Below, piece by piece: positions 1 to 7,091 of a stretch of DNA of 10,474 nucleotides. Position numbers and translations under genes: made by a program. Source of the stretch: Olsenella_L kribbiana (GTDB lineage Bacteria > Actinomycetota > Coriobacteriia > Coriobacteriales > Atopobiaceae); contig NZ_JAZGJP010000031.1 in assembly GCF_036408795.1 (NCBI RefSeq), positions 1-10,474 on the forward strand, read 5' to 3'. Within the stretch, counting starts at the first letter, position 1. The number at the start of each line of letters is the position of its first letter. The notes under the pieces are model-generated. The model was not told the origin of the DNA. It worked only from the letters and a program-made list of their open reading frames with translations, and did not search any database.

Positions 1-118
1 CTGCATGACCCTTCGCCATCTCGTCCCCCGATCCTCCGGATGCATCAGCCGTTCATCCATATGATGCAGCGGAGCGGCGACAGGAATTCCTGCGGTTATG
101 CCGGAGGTCCTCAGCCAT
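1..118. other. Left-edge stretch without an identifiable gene; weak hairpin and possible minus-strand start
   Basis: No gene can be identified here. Reading past the stop of the neighbouring ATPase gene gives a short meaningless frame, so the missing C-terminal part of that ATPase is not hidden here in the same frame. TGCATCA at 41-47 and TGATGCA at 62-68 form a 7-bp inverted repeat with a 14-base loop, and the flanking CCGG/CGG bases can add imperfect pairs. On the minus strand a purine-rich GGGGGA lies just before an ATG near positions 17-19 (reading M-A-K-G-H-A toward the left edge). This could be the start of a gene leaving the window, but the visible part is too short to name. Confidence 0.3.
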
Positions 119-988
119 TTACATGAATTTGCCATTGCCGGTTTTCCGGAACAGCTGCAATGGGACAGACTGCCAAGCCTCCCATATTCGGTCGGCTGAG
201 ATGGCCGTGCGGGCATTTTCCGAGATATCCCGCTCATAGTTCTTGAGCAGACGTAGCTGCACCTTCCTGCTCTCTTCAAGCAGGTGGTTATCGCAGTATG
301 CCTGCACCGCCTCAGGCATGCCACCTACATAGAAGTAGAGCTTCAGAAGATCGTCGTAGTGTTCCGACATGGCGCAGGCATCACCGAGCGACTCTATCTT
401 CAGAAGGTCTGCATAGTGTCCCTCTCCAAGAGCCATCAGGAACTCCGTGAAGGTCATAGGGTGTATGTCCAGATAGTCCACCTTACCCGCAAGCCATGAG
501 ATGCGCTCGTCACTTTTCGTACTCCTGTTCTGGGCAGTGCCGAGAAGGGATCCAGCAGCAACAACCGGCACATCAGGCCTGTCCTCGCAGAACACCTTGA
601 GCGATGTGATTGCACGCGGACACTCCTGGATGTCATCAAGGAATACCAGTGTCCTGCCATCCGTAGGGTTAGTCGAGGTATAGGTACCGATAGCGGTAAG
701 AAGACGGTCCGGATTCAGCGTGCCATCGAAGGCGCGCTTCATGACCTCATTGTCATGGAAGGCTATATGTGCGACTGCATCGTAATGGGTGCGTCCGAAC
801 TCCTTTAGAAGCCAGGTCTTTCCCACCTGCCTGGCACCGCCGACAATCAGAGGCGTTCTGCACGGAGACGCTGCCCAGGCTTCAAGGTCCTTCATAGCCG
901 TACGCTCCATTGGTGCTTCGCCCCTATACTCGCCAGTTGGTCTCATGAACTGATTACCTTCATCGCCATTATTGGCGATTCCAGACAT
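119..988 (-). pseudogene. AAA-type ATPase of the ATPase/DUF4143 family, C-terminally truncated
   Basis: The protein is the N-terminal part of a cytoplasmic ATP-binding protein of the AAA_14/DUF4143 type, a widespread prokaryotic family whose cellular role is poorly defined. Residues 51-58 are a P-loop (GARQVGKT), residues 114-121 a Walker B strand (LVFLDDIQ, where the family usually has LDEIQ), and 143-150 a sensor-like strand (VAAGSLLG). The region around 215-250 carries the family's YFYVGGMPEAVQ motif and the start of the C-terminal domain. Family members are usually about 400-450 residues; this one stops at 289, just after the segment that normally reads IPSQL..ENKKF, so most of DUF4143 is absent. 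The start is uncertain. The first Met (988) lacks a clear ribosome binding site, and by family length Met27 (position 910, M-E-R-T-A-M-K-D-L) is at least as likely. The truncation suggests the gene is non-functional. The family call is firm; the functional state is inferred. Confidence 0.8.
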
Positions 989-1375
989 CTATTTCAGTCT
1001 ATTTTGGCTACCTTATAAAGCGACTCTGGTAAATACGACGGTTTTAGCAATTCTGCTACTTATGAGACTGAGCCTTCTATCGTTCAGCTGATGCCGAAGC
1101 GCGACTACCAAAACGCTGATGCGGGTTAATGTTCGCGGAGTCACGGTCTATGCCTGTGACTGCATCCTTCGGCCATCGTGCAAAAAGTTAGGCTCGGCTT
1201 GCCAGAATAGACTTTATCTAATTGCCGGCAAAGTCTATTGCAGAACAATTCCAGGCAGAACAGACTCTAAGCAGGGATTGACGCTTGTTCGTCATATAGG
1301 TGCATCTATCCAAGCCCGTCATGCCGCCAGATGCCCTTGCAACGGTTGCCTGTTCTGAAGACCTGCTGTTTGGGG
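989..1375. other. Gene-poor stretch between the ATPase and tRNA-Ser, with a possible coding remnant
   Basis: No convincing complete gene lies here. Bases 1019-1129 on the plus strand read as an open 36-residue hydrophilic tail after an in-frame stop, without a start codon: it begins S-D-S-G-K-Y-D-G-F-S-N and ends with D-Y-Q-N-A-D-A-G and TAA. Its composition is protein-like and less GC-rich than the neighbours, so it may be a gene remnant, but I cannot assign a family. A 79-residue frame at 1119-1358 has an odd composition with many Cys and Arg and no ribosome binding site, and I do not regard it as a gene. A perfect inverted repeat at 1206-1239 is listed separately. Confidence 0.35.
1206..1239. 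repeat. Perfect 10-bp inverted repeat with 14-base spacer
   Basis: AATAGACTTT at 1206-1215 is matched exactly by its reverse complement AAAGTCTATT at 1230-1239, with a 14-base spacer. It lies in non-coding DNA about 155 bases upstream of the tRNA gene. There is no T-run on the plus strand directly after it, so it is not a classical terminator. It could be a binding site for a dimeric protein or a leftover end of a mobile element. Function unknown. Confidence 0.6.
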
Positions 1376-1381
1376 TATGAT
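1376..1381 (+). promoter_or_regulatory. Probable -10 box for tRNA-Ser
   Basis: TATGAT matches the TATAAT consensus at five of six positions and lies 14 bases before the first base of the mature tRNA, a usual distance for a tRNA promoter. The -35 region at 17-bp spacing (TTCTGA, 1353-1358) is weak. Confidence 0.45.
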
Positions 1382-1395
1382 GATTGAGCACCCAC

Positions 1396-1486
1396 GGAGG
1401 GGTGGCAGAGCGGTTGAATGCAGCGGTCTTGAAAACCGCCAGGCGGCCTAGCCGTCTCGAGGGTTCAAATCCCTCCCCCTCCGCCA
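1396..1486 (+). tRNA. tRNA-Ser (anticodon UGA)
   Basis: The gene folds as a class II tRNA of 91 bases. The acceptor stem is GGAGGGG (1396-1402) with CCCCTCC (1476-1482), followed by discriminator G1483 and an encoded CCA (1484-1486). The anticodon stem is GCGGT/ACCGC around the loop CTTGAAA, placing anticodon TGA at 1430-1432, which reads UCA and related serine codons. A long variable arm sits between the anticodon and T arms, as expected for serine. The T arm is GAGGG-TTCAAAT-CCCTC. A run of six T (1487-1492) follows at once and probably ends transcription. Confidence 0.97.
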
Positions 1487-1562
1487 TTTTTTAAGATACA
1501 GCAGGCAGCTGTATGACATAGATGCTGCATCACGCGGCGTCCCGAGCAGATTGGACGTTCCC

Positions 1563-2114
1563 ATGGCAGTCGCACTCATCATCATCGCTATTGTCATCAT
1601 CCTCGCTATCTGGTTCATTACCCTGCGCAACGGCATTGTCGAGAAGAACAACCGCTGCGACAACGCGCTGCAGACGATCGATACCCAGCTCCAGCGCCGC
1701 TTCGACCTCATCCCGAACCTCGTGGAGACCGTCAAGGGCTATGCAAAGCACGAGTCCGAGACGCTCGAAGCCGTGACGGCAGCACGCGCCGCTGCAACGA
1801 GCGCACAGACGACCGGCGAGCGCCTTGCTGCAGACAACCAGCTCACGGCAGCCCTGCGCCAGCTCTTCGCCGTCTCTGAGGCCTACCCCGACCTCAAGGC
1901 CAATGCAAACTTCCAGCAGCTCCAGTCCGAACTCACCGACACCGAGAACCGCGTCTCCTATGCCCGCCAGAGCTACAACGACTGCGTGCTCTCCTACAAC
2001 AACGCAATCCAGACATTCCCGGGCAATATCGTCGCTGGCTCCTCATTCCAGAAGCGCGAAGGCTTCAAGGTGGACGATCCAACCGCACGCCAGGCTCCGT
2101 CCGTCAAGTTCTAG
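1563..2114 (+). CDS. lemA: LemA family membrane-anchored protein
   Basis: The product is a LemA family protein: one N-terminal membrane anchor followed by a helical-bundle domain. The exact role is unresolved; the family is common in bacteria and often lies near M48 peptidase or TPM-domain genes, neither of which is seen here. From the ATG at 1563 (183 residues), positions 4-21 are a hydrophobic helix rich in Ile/Val/Leu. Positions 45-64 are the family signature (RRFDLIPNLVETVKGYAKHE), and the C-terminal part holds helix motifs such as TENRVSYARQSYND and a Phe-Pro turn (QTFPGN). A TTG at 1551 would add only four residues and leaves a worse leader; a weak GGA lies 7 bases before the ATG. Length is typical for the family. 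It follows tRNA-Ser after 76 bases and has its own terminator, so it looks monocistronic. Confidence 0.93.
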   Translation: MAVALIIIAIVIILAIWFITLRNGIVEKNNRCDNALQTIDTQLQRRFDLIPNLVETVKGYAKHESETLEAVTAARAAATSAQTTGERLAADNQLTAALRQLFAVSEAYPDLKANANFQQLQSELTDTENRVSYARQSYNDCVLSYNNAIQTFPGNIVAGSSFQKREGFKVDDPTARQAPSVKF

Positions 2115-2143
2115 GACCCGCGACATACTCCAGCACGCACGAC

Positions 2144-2175
2144 GGGCGCTCGCGCAGGCGGGCGCCCTTCTTCTT
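2144..2175 (+). terminator. Rho-independent terminator after lemA
   Basis: GGGCGC (2144-2149) pairs with GCGCCC (2162-2167) across a 12-base loop, followed by the pyrimidine-rich TTCTTCTT. It lies 30 bases after the lemA stop and between two convergent genes. Confidence 0.65.
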
Positions 2176-2197
2176 GGCGAAGAATCTGATTTGCTGG

Positions 2198-2710
2198 CTA
2201 GCTGAGCCCAAGGCAGGCCCTGAAGCCGCGTGAGGCATAGTAGGAGTCTGCCCCGTTGCAGTAGATGAAGACACGGCCATATCTCCTCGAGCCGAAGAGC
2301 GCGCCTCCCTGCTCCCGTATGTCCTCGGGCGTGAGGATCCAGCTTGTCGTCTTCTCATCGAGCGGCTCTGCATCTTCGAGAGCGAGATACATCTCCTCCG
2401 ACACAAGCGTGAGGCCATGCGCCTCTGCAAGCTCCAGGGCACTCGTCTCGGGAGGATTGCGCTTCCGCTCTGTCCTGGCCTTTCCGTCGTAGCAGCAGGA
2501 CCTTCTCTTCGGCGACTCATGGCTGAAGTCGACCATGTAGAGCCTGTCTTCGAAGAAGAAGGCATCAGGCTCTCCTCCGGTCTCTTCCATATAGGCAAGC
2601 GATTCGAGCTTCTGGGCATCAAAAGCTGATGCCACCTCACCCCAGGAGAGGGAGGGATGGCGAGAAGGATGGGCGCAGAAGCGTGCCTTCAGGGTCTCGG
2701 TCATATCCAT
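2198..2710 (-). CDS. DUF4256 family protein
   Basis: This 170-residue soluble protein matches the DUF4256 family, whose biochemical function is unknown. It shows the family's conserved blocks in order: ETGGEPD (43-49), D-F-S-H-E-S-P-K-R-R ending in C-C-Y-D (61-75), a TTSW (121-124), then TP-x-DIR-x-x-GGALF (127-139) and an aromatic-rich C-terminal block with RYGRVFIYCNGADSYYASRG (143-162). Length is slightly below the roughly 185 residues I expect for the family, with no obvious gap. The start at 2710 is supported by AGGAAGGA five to seven bases upstream on the minus strand; an ATG two codons later is possible. It is convergent with lemA and appears to be transcribed alone. There is no signal peptide or membrane segment, so it is probably cytoplasmic. 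Confidence 0.87.
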   Translation of the reverse strand: MDMTETLKARFCAHPSRHPSLSWGEVASAFDAQKLESLAYMEETGGEPDAFFFEDRLYMVDFSHESPKRRSCCYDGKARTERKRNPPETSALELAEAHGLTLVSEEMYLALEDAEPLDEKTTSWILTPEDIREQGGALFGSRRYGRVFIYCNGADSYYASRGFRACLGLS

Positions 2711-3071
2711 GGGAGTCCTTCCTGCTCATGCCTATGCTGGCTCTGTCCCAGTAGCTGTATCCCCTGAAAGACAGCCTTCATATCGCATACATCACCTGCG
2801 CCAAGGATTCAGATTCCCATGCACTTATTTCATATCTGATGTACCGTTCGCCGAAAGTTTGCGATGATGCAGTCCTACATATCTTTTCAGATATATGCAT
2901 ATACACGATATTGTGTACTGGTAGTTGCTTCAGAATCCATCCCATATCAGAGGGGATATTTTTCGAATCGTTCAAAATGTCTTTTAATGCGCTCATCGCT
3001 GTTTGATGCAGTCCATGTATCCTACCTGCGCTTTTTGTAACATTCTCTTTACACATTAAGACTGGTTTCAG
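2711..3071. other. AT-rich intergenic region between divergent genes
   Basis: This stretch separates the DUF4256 gene (leftward) from the surface-protein gene (rightward). It is clearly richer in A and T than its surroundings, especially 2820-3060. A small perfect hairpin, ATATCT (2879-2884) with AGATAT (2889-2894) around a TTTC loop, is present. A 100-residue minus-strand frame (2778-3080) begins with TTG inside the promoter of the next gene and resembles no family I know, so I leave it uncalled. Such AT-rich upstream regions often bind nucleoid proteins or regulators, but nothing in the sequence names one. Confidence 0.5.
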
Positions 3072-3100
3072 TTGACACAACGCTTTCCAAAGAGCACTAT
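3072..3100 (+). promoter_or_regulatory. Probable sigma-70-type promoter of the surface-protein gene
   Basis: A perfect -35 hexamer TTGACA (3072-3077) is followed after 17 bases by CACTAT (3095-3100), which keeps the important A and T of a -10 box. Transcription would start near 3107, giving an untranslated leader of about 83 bases before the ATG at 3190. Confidence 0.5.
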
Positions 3101-3189
3101 GACATTATCTCTATATTCAGACTGTGCTGAGGTATCTGCACCCCTTCCTGCGGTTCTTTCACAGTCCAAAACGAAGATTGGAGCTGCAC

Positions 3190-6012
3190 ATGAAGAAGCC
3201 GAGCATCGCCCGCAACGCAATCGCTGTGGCGGTGGGCCTGAGCCTTGTTGGCTCTGGCGTCCCCCTGACTGCACTCGCTGAGGGCAGGGGATCCGTCGAC
3301 GATCAGAAGACGAACGACACTGCAACGACCTACGATGTGGCAACCCTGAAGCAGAAGCTCGCTGACGCAACTGCTACCGAGGATGCTGCACAGAAGAAGG
3401 TCGACGACGCCGTCAATAACGTTCTTTCCGCAGAGCAGAACCTCAAGGACGCAAAGGCAAAGGCAGCTGACGCTGCTGCCAAGCTCGAGGCTGCCCAGAA
3501 GGCAGTCGACGATGCCGAGGCTCCCAATGATGAGGCCCAGGCAAACCTCGAGACCGCCAAGAAGGCAGCCGATGAGGCAAATGCCAACCTCGAGACCGCC
3601 AAGAAGGCATATGACGACGCCGTTGCTCTCCGCAACAAGGTAATCGACCTCAAAGATGCCCTCATCAAGGCTATCGCCGCCCGCAACCAGGCTTACTACG
3701 ACTGGCAGAATGCATACAAGGCATTCGAGAAGGCTGAGGAAGCTTACAAGCAGGCTGACGCCAACAATACCGCAGCGCAGGATGCCTATAACACCGCAAA
3801 GGCAACCGTCGATAACGCCCAGAAGACCTTCGATGAGGCTAACGCCGCCTACCAGAAGGCCAACCAGGAGATGAACGACGCGTACAAGGCCAGCGAGGAA
3901 GCTTCCATCGCTGCACAGAAGTCTGCAAAGGCAGCCAAGGACGCTAAGGACGCCTATCTCCCGGCCCAGCAGACAACTGATGCCGCAAAGAAGGCTGCAG
4001 ACGGATCTGCTGCAGCAGTCGATCCGCTCGGCAAGGCCCTGAACAAGGCATTCTACGACAGCTCGTCTGCCGAGAAGGCTTACTATGGCGCCAAGGACGC
4101 TGCCGACAAGGCAAACGATGCGTACAAGCAGGCACAGGCAGACAACGCCGCCGCTCAGAAGGCAGCTGACGACGCATCTGCTGCATACAAGACCTATACC
4201 GACAAGTACAATGATGCTCTCAGCGCCTACAACGATGCAAAGGCAGCAGTCGACGACGCTCAGGACCAGGCAAACAAGGCTAACGAAGCCCTTGAGAACG
4301 CAAAGTCCGCATCTAACTATGACGCCCTCAAGCAGGCAGCACAGAATGCTGCGGATGCTCTCAAGACCGCTCAGGATGAGCAGACCGCTGCTGAAAGTGC
4401 TGCATATTTCGCCAAGGCAACGATGGACGAGGCAGAGACCAATCTCGGCAATGCCAACAACAGCGTTGCTGAGCTTGAGCAGCAGCAGGCTACTCTCGCC
4501 CAGGACGTTCTCAACAAGGCCGCCGCTGCCCAGAAGGCAGAGAACAAGGCCAAGGAGACCGGCGATCCTGCAGACATCGCAGCCGCCAAGAAAGCACGTG
4601 CTGCCTCCAATGAAGCTGATGCTGCCAAGAACAAGGCAATAGCTGATCTCCAGACCGCAAAAGATGCTGCCGAGAAGGCCGAAGCCGCCTACAACGACGC
4701 CTACAGCAAATCCGCTGAGGCGAACAGCAAGCTCGAGGCTGCTAAGGAGAAGACCGCTGGCGCCCAGAAGGAAGCAGAGGACACCAAGGCAGACCTTGAG
4801 AAAGCTGAGCAGCAGATTGCTGCCGCCCAGGCTGCAGTCGATAAGTCCAATGAAATCCTGAAGAACTATCAGGCTGCAGAAGCTGACGCAAAAGCAGCGG
4901 CCGATGCTGCCCAGCAGGCTGCCTATGGCGCATGGATTGAGCAGCAGCAGACCGCAGAGGATGCAAGGGCCGCTGCTCAGAAGGAGCAGGATGCCAAGGA
5001 CGCTCTTGACTCCGCCATCACCAAGCGCAATGAGGCTCAGGATGCATACAACAAGGCCTACGATGCCTATGTTGCTGCGGAGGATGCATACAACAACGCT
5101 GTCGTGAAGGCAACAGACGACAGCAACGCTTGGAAGGCTGCAAAGCAGAATTCCGACGCTCTGAAGAAGGCTCTGGACGAAGCAATCGCCAAGCGCACGG
5201 AGGCCTTCAAGACCTGGAATACGGCTAAGGATGCCTATGCAGCAGCAACCAGGGCTTACTACCAGGCTGACAAGAACCTCTCTGATGCAAGCGCCGCTCT
5301 GAAGAAGGCTCAGGACGAGAACGACCTTGATGCTCTCAAGAAGGCTATGGATGATGCAATCTCCGCCTTCACCAAGGCATCTAAGGAGTACAATGCCGCC
5401 AATGAGGCCAATGAGAATGCCAAGAAGGCCTATGAAGACGCCGACAAGGCGGCTCATGACGTTCAGAATGAGTACCTTGCTGCCAAGAAGTCTAACCCGA
5501 CTGACGAACAGCTCGACACTCTCAAGAAGAACCTCGATGACGCTCAGAAGGCAGCTAACACTGCGAACAAGAACCTCGATGACGCTCAGAAGGCAGCTAA
5601 CAAGACTGCGCAGGCACTGAAGGACGCCCAGGACGCTCTCGACCAGGCCAAGCAGGACGACGCTGACGCAAAGCAGTCTCTCGCCGATGCCCAGAAGGCA
5701 CACGACGACGCTGTTGCCGCCCTCGAAGAGGCCAAGGATGCCCTCAAGAAGGCTCAGGACGAGGTCGCTTACTGGCAGGCAGCTCTCGACGCCGCACAGC
5801 AGCAGGAGCCGGAGCAGGCTTCCGATACGACGTCCGACACGAAGTCTGACACCAAGGCTGAACCGAAGCACATGAAGGACACCGCAGAGGCTACGAAGAC
5901 TGCTGTTCCTGACACGAGCGATCCTTACGGCAATGTTGCCGGACTCGTCGCTCTCGTCGGTGCAGGCGCTGTTTCCATCGCAACTGGCAAGCACTTCCGC
6001 CGCGAGCTCTAA
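3190..6012 (+). CDS. Secreted alanine-rich coiled-coil surface protein with sortase-like C-terminal signal
   Basis: The 940-residue product is predicted to be exported and fixed to the cell surface. Residues 1-30 are a signal peptide (K2, K3 and R8, then a hydrophobic core, with A-L-A at 28-30 before E31). Residues 45-870 are almost continuous alpha-helical coiled coil of Ala, Lys, Asp, Asn, Gln and regular Tyr. No cysteine is present and only five prolines occur in this part (112, 258, 279, 460, 770), which probably mark hinges. A charged Asp/Thr/Lys linker (875-903) precedes VPDTS (906-910), a hydrophobic stretch (917-932) and the basic end KHFRREL, the architecture of a sortase signal with a non-canonical motif. 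GGAG six bases before the ATG supports this start; a GTG at 3124 would add 22 residues ahead of the signal peptide and is unlikely. Composition resembles the alanine-rich stalks of streptococcal antigen I/II adhesins. An adhesive or spacer role is inferred, with no ligand-binding domain visible. Confidence 0.88.
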   Translation: MKKPSIARNAIAVAVGLSLVGSGVPLTALAEGRGSVDDQKTNDTATTYDVATLKQKLADATATEDAAQKKVDDAVNNVLSAEQNLKDAKAKAADAAAKLEAAQKAVDDAEAPNDEAQANLETAKKAADEANANLETAKKAYDDAVALRNKVIDLKDALIKAIAARNQAYYDWQNAYKAFEKAEEAYKQADANNTAAQDAYNTAKATVDNAQKTFDEANAAYQKANQEMNDAYKASEEASIAAQKSAKAAKDAKDAYLPAQQTTDAAKKAADGSAAAVDPLGKALNKAFYDSSSAEKAYYGAKDAADKANDAYKQAQADNAAAQKAADDASAAYKTYTDKYNDALSAYNDAKAAVDDAQDQANKANEALENAKSASNYDALKQAAQNAADALKTAQDEQTAAESAAYFAKATMDEAETNLGNANNSVAELEQQQATLAQDVLNKAAAAQKAENKAKETGDPADIAAAKKARAASNEADAAKNKAIADLQTAKDAAEKAEAAYNDAYSKSAEANSKLEAAKEKTAGAQKEAEDTKADLEKAEQQIAAAQAAVDKSNEILKNYQAAEADAKAAADAAQQAAYGAWIEQQQTAEDARAAAQKEQDAKDALDSAITKRNEAQDAYNKAYDAYVAAEDAYNNAVVKATDDSNAWKAAKQNSDALKKALDEAIAKRTEAFKTWNTAKDAYAAATRAYYQADKNLSDASAALKKAQDENDLDALKKAMDDAISAFTKASKEYNAANEANENAKKAYEDADKAAHDVQNEYLAAKKSNPTDEQLDTLKKNLDDAQKAANTANKNLDDAQKAANKTAQALKDAQDALDQAKQDDADAKQSLADAQKAHDDAVAALEEAKDALKKAQDEVAYWQAALDAAQQQEPEQASDTTSDTKSDTKAEPKHMKDTAEATKTAVPDTSDPYGNVAGLVALVGAGAVSIATGKHFRREL
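3544..3609 (+). repeat. Tandem 42-base duplication near the N-terminus of the coiled coil
   Basis: A 24-base sequence starting AACCTCGAGACC occurs identically at 3544-3567 and 3586-3609, 42 bases apart. It encodes ANLETAKKA twice (residues 118-126 and 132-140). Forty-two bases are 14 residues, exactly two heptads, so the duplication keeps the coiled-coil register. Confidence 0.85.
5527..5602 (+). repeat. Tandem 42-base duplication near the C-terminus of the coiled coil
   Basis: A 34-base sequence starting AAGAACCTCGATGACG occurs identically at 5527-5560 and 5569-5602, again 42 bases apart. It encodes KNLDDAQKAAN twice (residues 780-790 and 794-804). The perfect identity suggests a recent event. 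Confidence 0.9.
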
Positions 6013-6039
6013 GCTTTCCTAGCATATACGGGATGCCAG

Positions 6040-6071
6040 AACGCCCGGAGCTACGGCTCCGGGCGTTTTTC
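6040..6071 (+). terminator. Strong Rho-independent terminator of the surface-protein gene
   Basis: AACGCCCGGAGC (6040-6051) pairs perfectly over 12 bp with GCTCCGGGCGTT (6056-6067) around a TACG tetraloop, followed by more T. It lies 27 bases after the stop codon. The A-run on the other side also allows some termination of leftward transcription. Confidence 0.93.
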
Positions 6072-6283
6072 TTTGCTGTCTGTTTCTATGGTCCCGAAGA
6101 TCATATCAACCTGCAGGTGTTCTTTTCCGCATGCTTCGAGAGATTGTTCGTTACTGTTCGTTGCACAGCTTTCGCTGTCTCTCAGAGGCTCTTCCAGCGC
6201 TATATGCATTTTCTTCGGCATGCTCCTCTTCGAACGCAGCTCTGCTTCGCTGACGGTAACTTCATGTGCTGCAGCGCCGCTCC

Positions 6284-6700
6284 CAAGCTCCTTGCTGATA
6301 TAGATTGCGGGATGCTTTGCGTCCGGCACCACGATGCCTGTATCTCTGCGTCACGCCATCTATCCCCCGCTCTGCAGGGATCTCTGTATTGCATTGAGTG
6401 ACGAAGAGGGCTTCCTCCTGCTGGATGATGCTTCCATCTCGTCTCGCTGATTGTCCGCCTCGTCCCTGCAGAGGCAAAGCTACGCCACAGCTTCTCCCGC
6501 GTCCCCCGAAGCTCTGATGCTAGCATCTTCCTCCTGTGGCACCGCGGCATGCAAGCAATCGAAGGATGAGACGCCAAGAGATCAAGCATCTCGTCCGCCT
6601 GCTCCACGAGTGTCGCATCCGTTTCCTTGAATACCTCAGCGAAGTAGAAGCGACGGGGATTATCTTCCAGATCGAGCCTCTCGATCCTGCACTGTTCCTC
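6284..6700 (-). pseudogene. Decayed C-terminal part of a HigA-type regulator (ImmA-like region)
   Basis: This continues the helix-turn-helix gene at 6701-6943 in broken frames. Directly after the TAA at 6701-6703 the same frame goes on with E-E-Q-C-R-I-E-R-L-D-L-E-D, then FYFAEVFKETDATL and VEQADEMLDLL, as in full-length homologues of about 350-380 residues that fuse a HigA-like domain to an ImmA/IrrE-like part. Around 6574-6580 one base is missing and the sense moves one frame over (LGVSSFDCLHAAVP) until TAG at 6480-6482. Further fragments in other frames follow, including PDAKHPAIYISKELG near 6284-6326, a block also found near the C-terminus of such proteins. At least three lesions make a functional product impossible. 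The family match is from memory; the zinc-binding HEXXH stretch of ImmA proteins is not recognisable. Confidence 0.7.
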
Positions 6701-6943
6701 TTACCTCGTGAGATATTCACGGTACTTCGCTTCATAGTTCAGCAAGTATCGTGCGCTGCCGTCAGGCATAACATGCTCGAGCTTGAGTGCCATACCTTCT
6801 GTGAGACAAATCTTGCCATTGGACAAGTTGGTGACATTCTTCTCGCTCGCATCGATACGCTGCGCGAAATCCTTCTGACTAATGCCACGCTCATCGAGAT
6901 GCTCCTTGAGAATTCTGCCAGTTGGCATCGTGAATCCAGCCAT
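6701..6943 (-). CDS. higA: HigA-family helix-turn-helix protein, truncated by an in-frame stop
   Basis: This 80-residue frame encodes an XRE/HigA-type DNA-binding domain; the helix-turn-helix lies at about residues 20-57 (GISQKDFAQRIDASEKNVTN and following), ending in YLLNYEAKYREYL. In toxin-antitoxin systems HigA neutralises the HigB toxin and represses its own operon; no higB-like gene is adjacent here. The ATG at 6943 has AGAGGA about 7 bases upstream, better than the ATG at 6979. The stop TAA at 6701 falls where homologues have a glutamate codon, and homology continues beyond it, so one base change (GAA to TAA) probably cut the protein. The remaining domain could still be made and bind DNA, possibly at the repeats just upstream (6978-7051), but it is most likely a relic. 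Confidence 0.7.
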   Translation of the reverse strand: MAGFTMPTGRILKEHLDERGISQKDFAQRIDASEKNVTNLSNGKICLTEGMALKLEHVMPDGSARYLLNYEAKYREYLTR

Positions 6944-6977
6944 GTCTCTGTCCTCTTCAGCAGTAGTCCTCGATTGC

Positions 6978-7051
6978 AACTATCCTCACTTGCGTAATCG
7001 TATGCAGGTCGGATGGATCAAATTCTCCTCGTGGCTCCAGAACTATCCTCA
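6978..7051. repeat. 11-bp direct repeat upstream of the HigA-like gene, possible operator
   Basis: AACTATCCTCA occurs at 6978-6988 and again at 7041-7051, 63 bases (about six helical turns) apart, just before the start of the minus-strand helix-turn-helix gene. HigA proteins commonly repress their own promoter, so these may be operator sites. The second copy also lies at the inferred left border of the IS21 element, so an insertion-related origin cannot be excluded. Confidence 0.4.
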
Positions 7052-7091
7052 AGTGAGTATTAGCCCGTACTGGCACTGCGGTTGTCGCGCC

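Noticed and set aside
2778..3080. A 100-residue minus-strand frame in the AT-rich intergenic region.
   Set aside because: It starts with TTG overlapping the TTGACA promoter box of the surface-protein gene, has no clear ribosome binding site and resembles no family I know. A small unknown gene cannot be fully excluded.
3097..5994. A 965-residue open frame on the minus strand opposite the surface-protein gene, rich in Leu, Val, Ile, Cys and Ser.
   Set aside because: It is in exact codon register with the sense gene. Antisense stops would require sense codons TTA, CTA or TCA, which are rare because the sense protein is poor in Leu and Ser and avoids those codons. The composition is the mirror of Ala/Lys/Asp/Asn codons, and no start site or family motif is seen.
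6033..6401. A 122-residue plus-strand frame directly after the surface-protein gene.
   Set aside because: It begins inside the terminator hairpin and runs opposite the decayed HigA/ImmA-like gene. Its Cys/Phe/Arg-rich composition is not protein-like.
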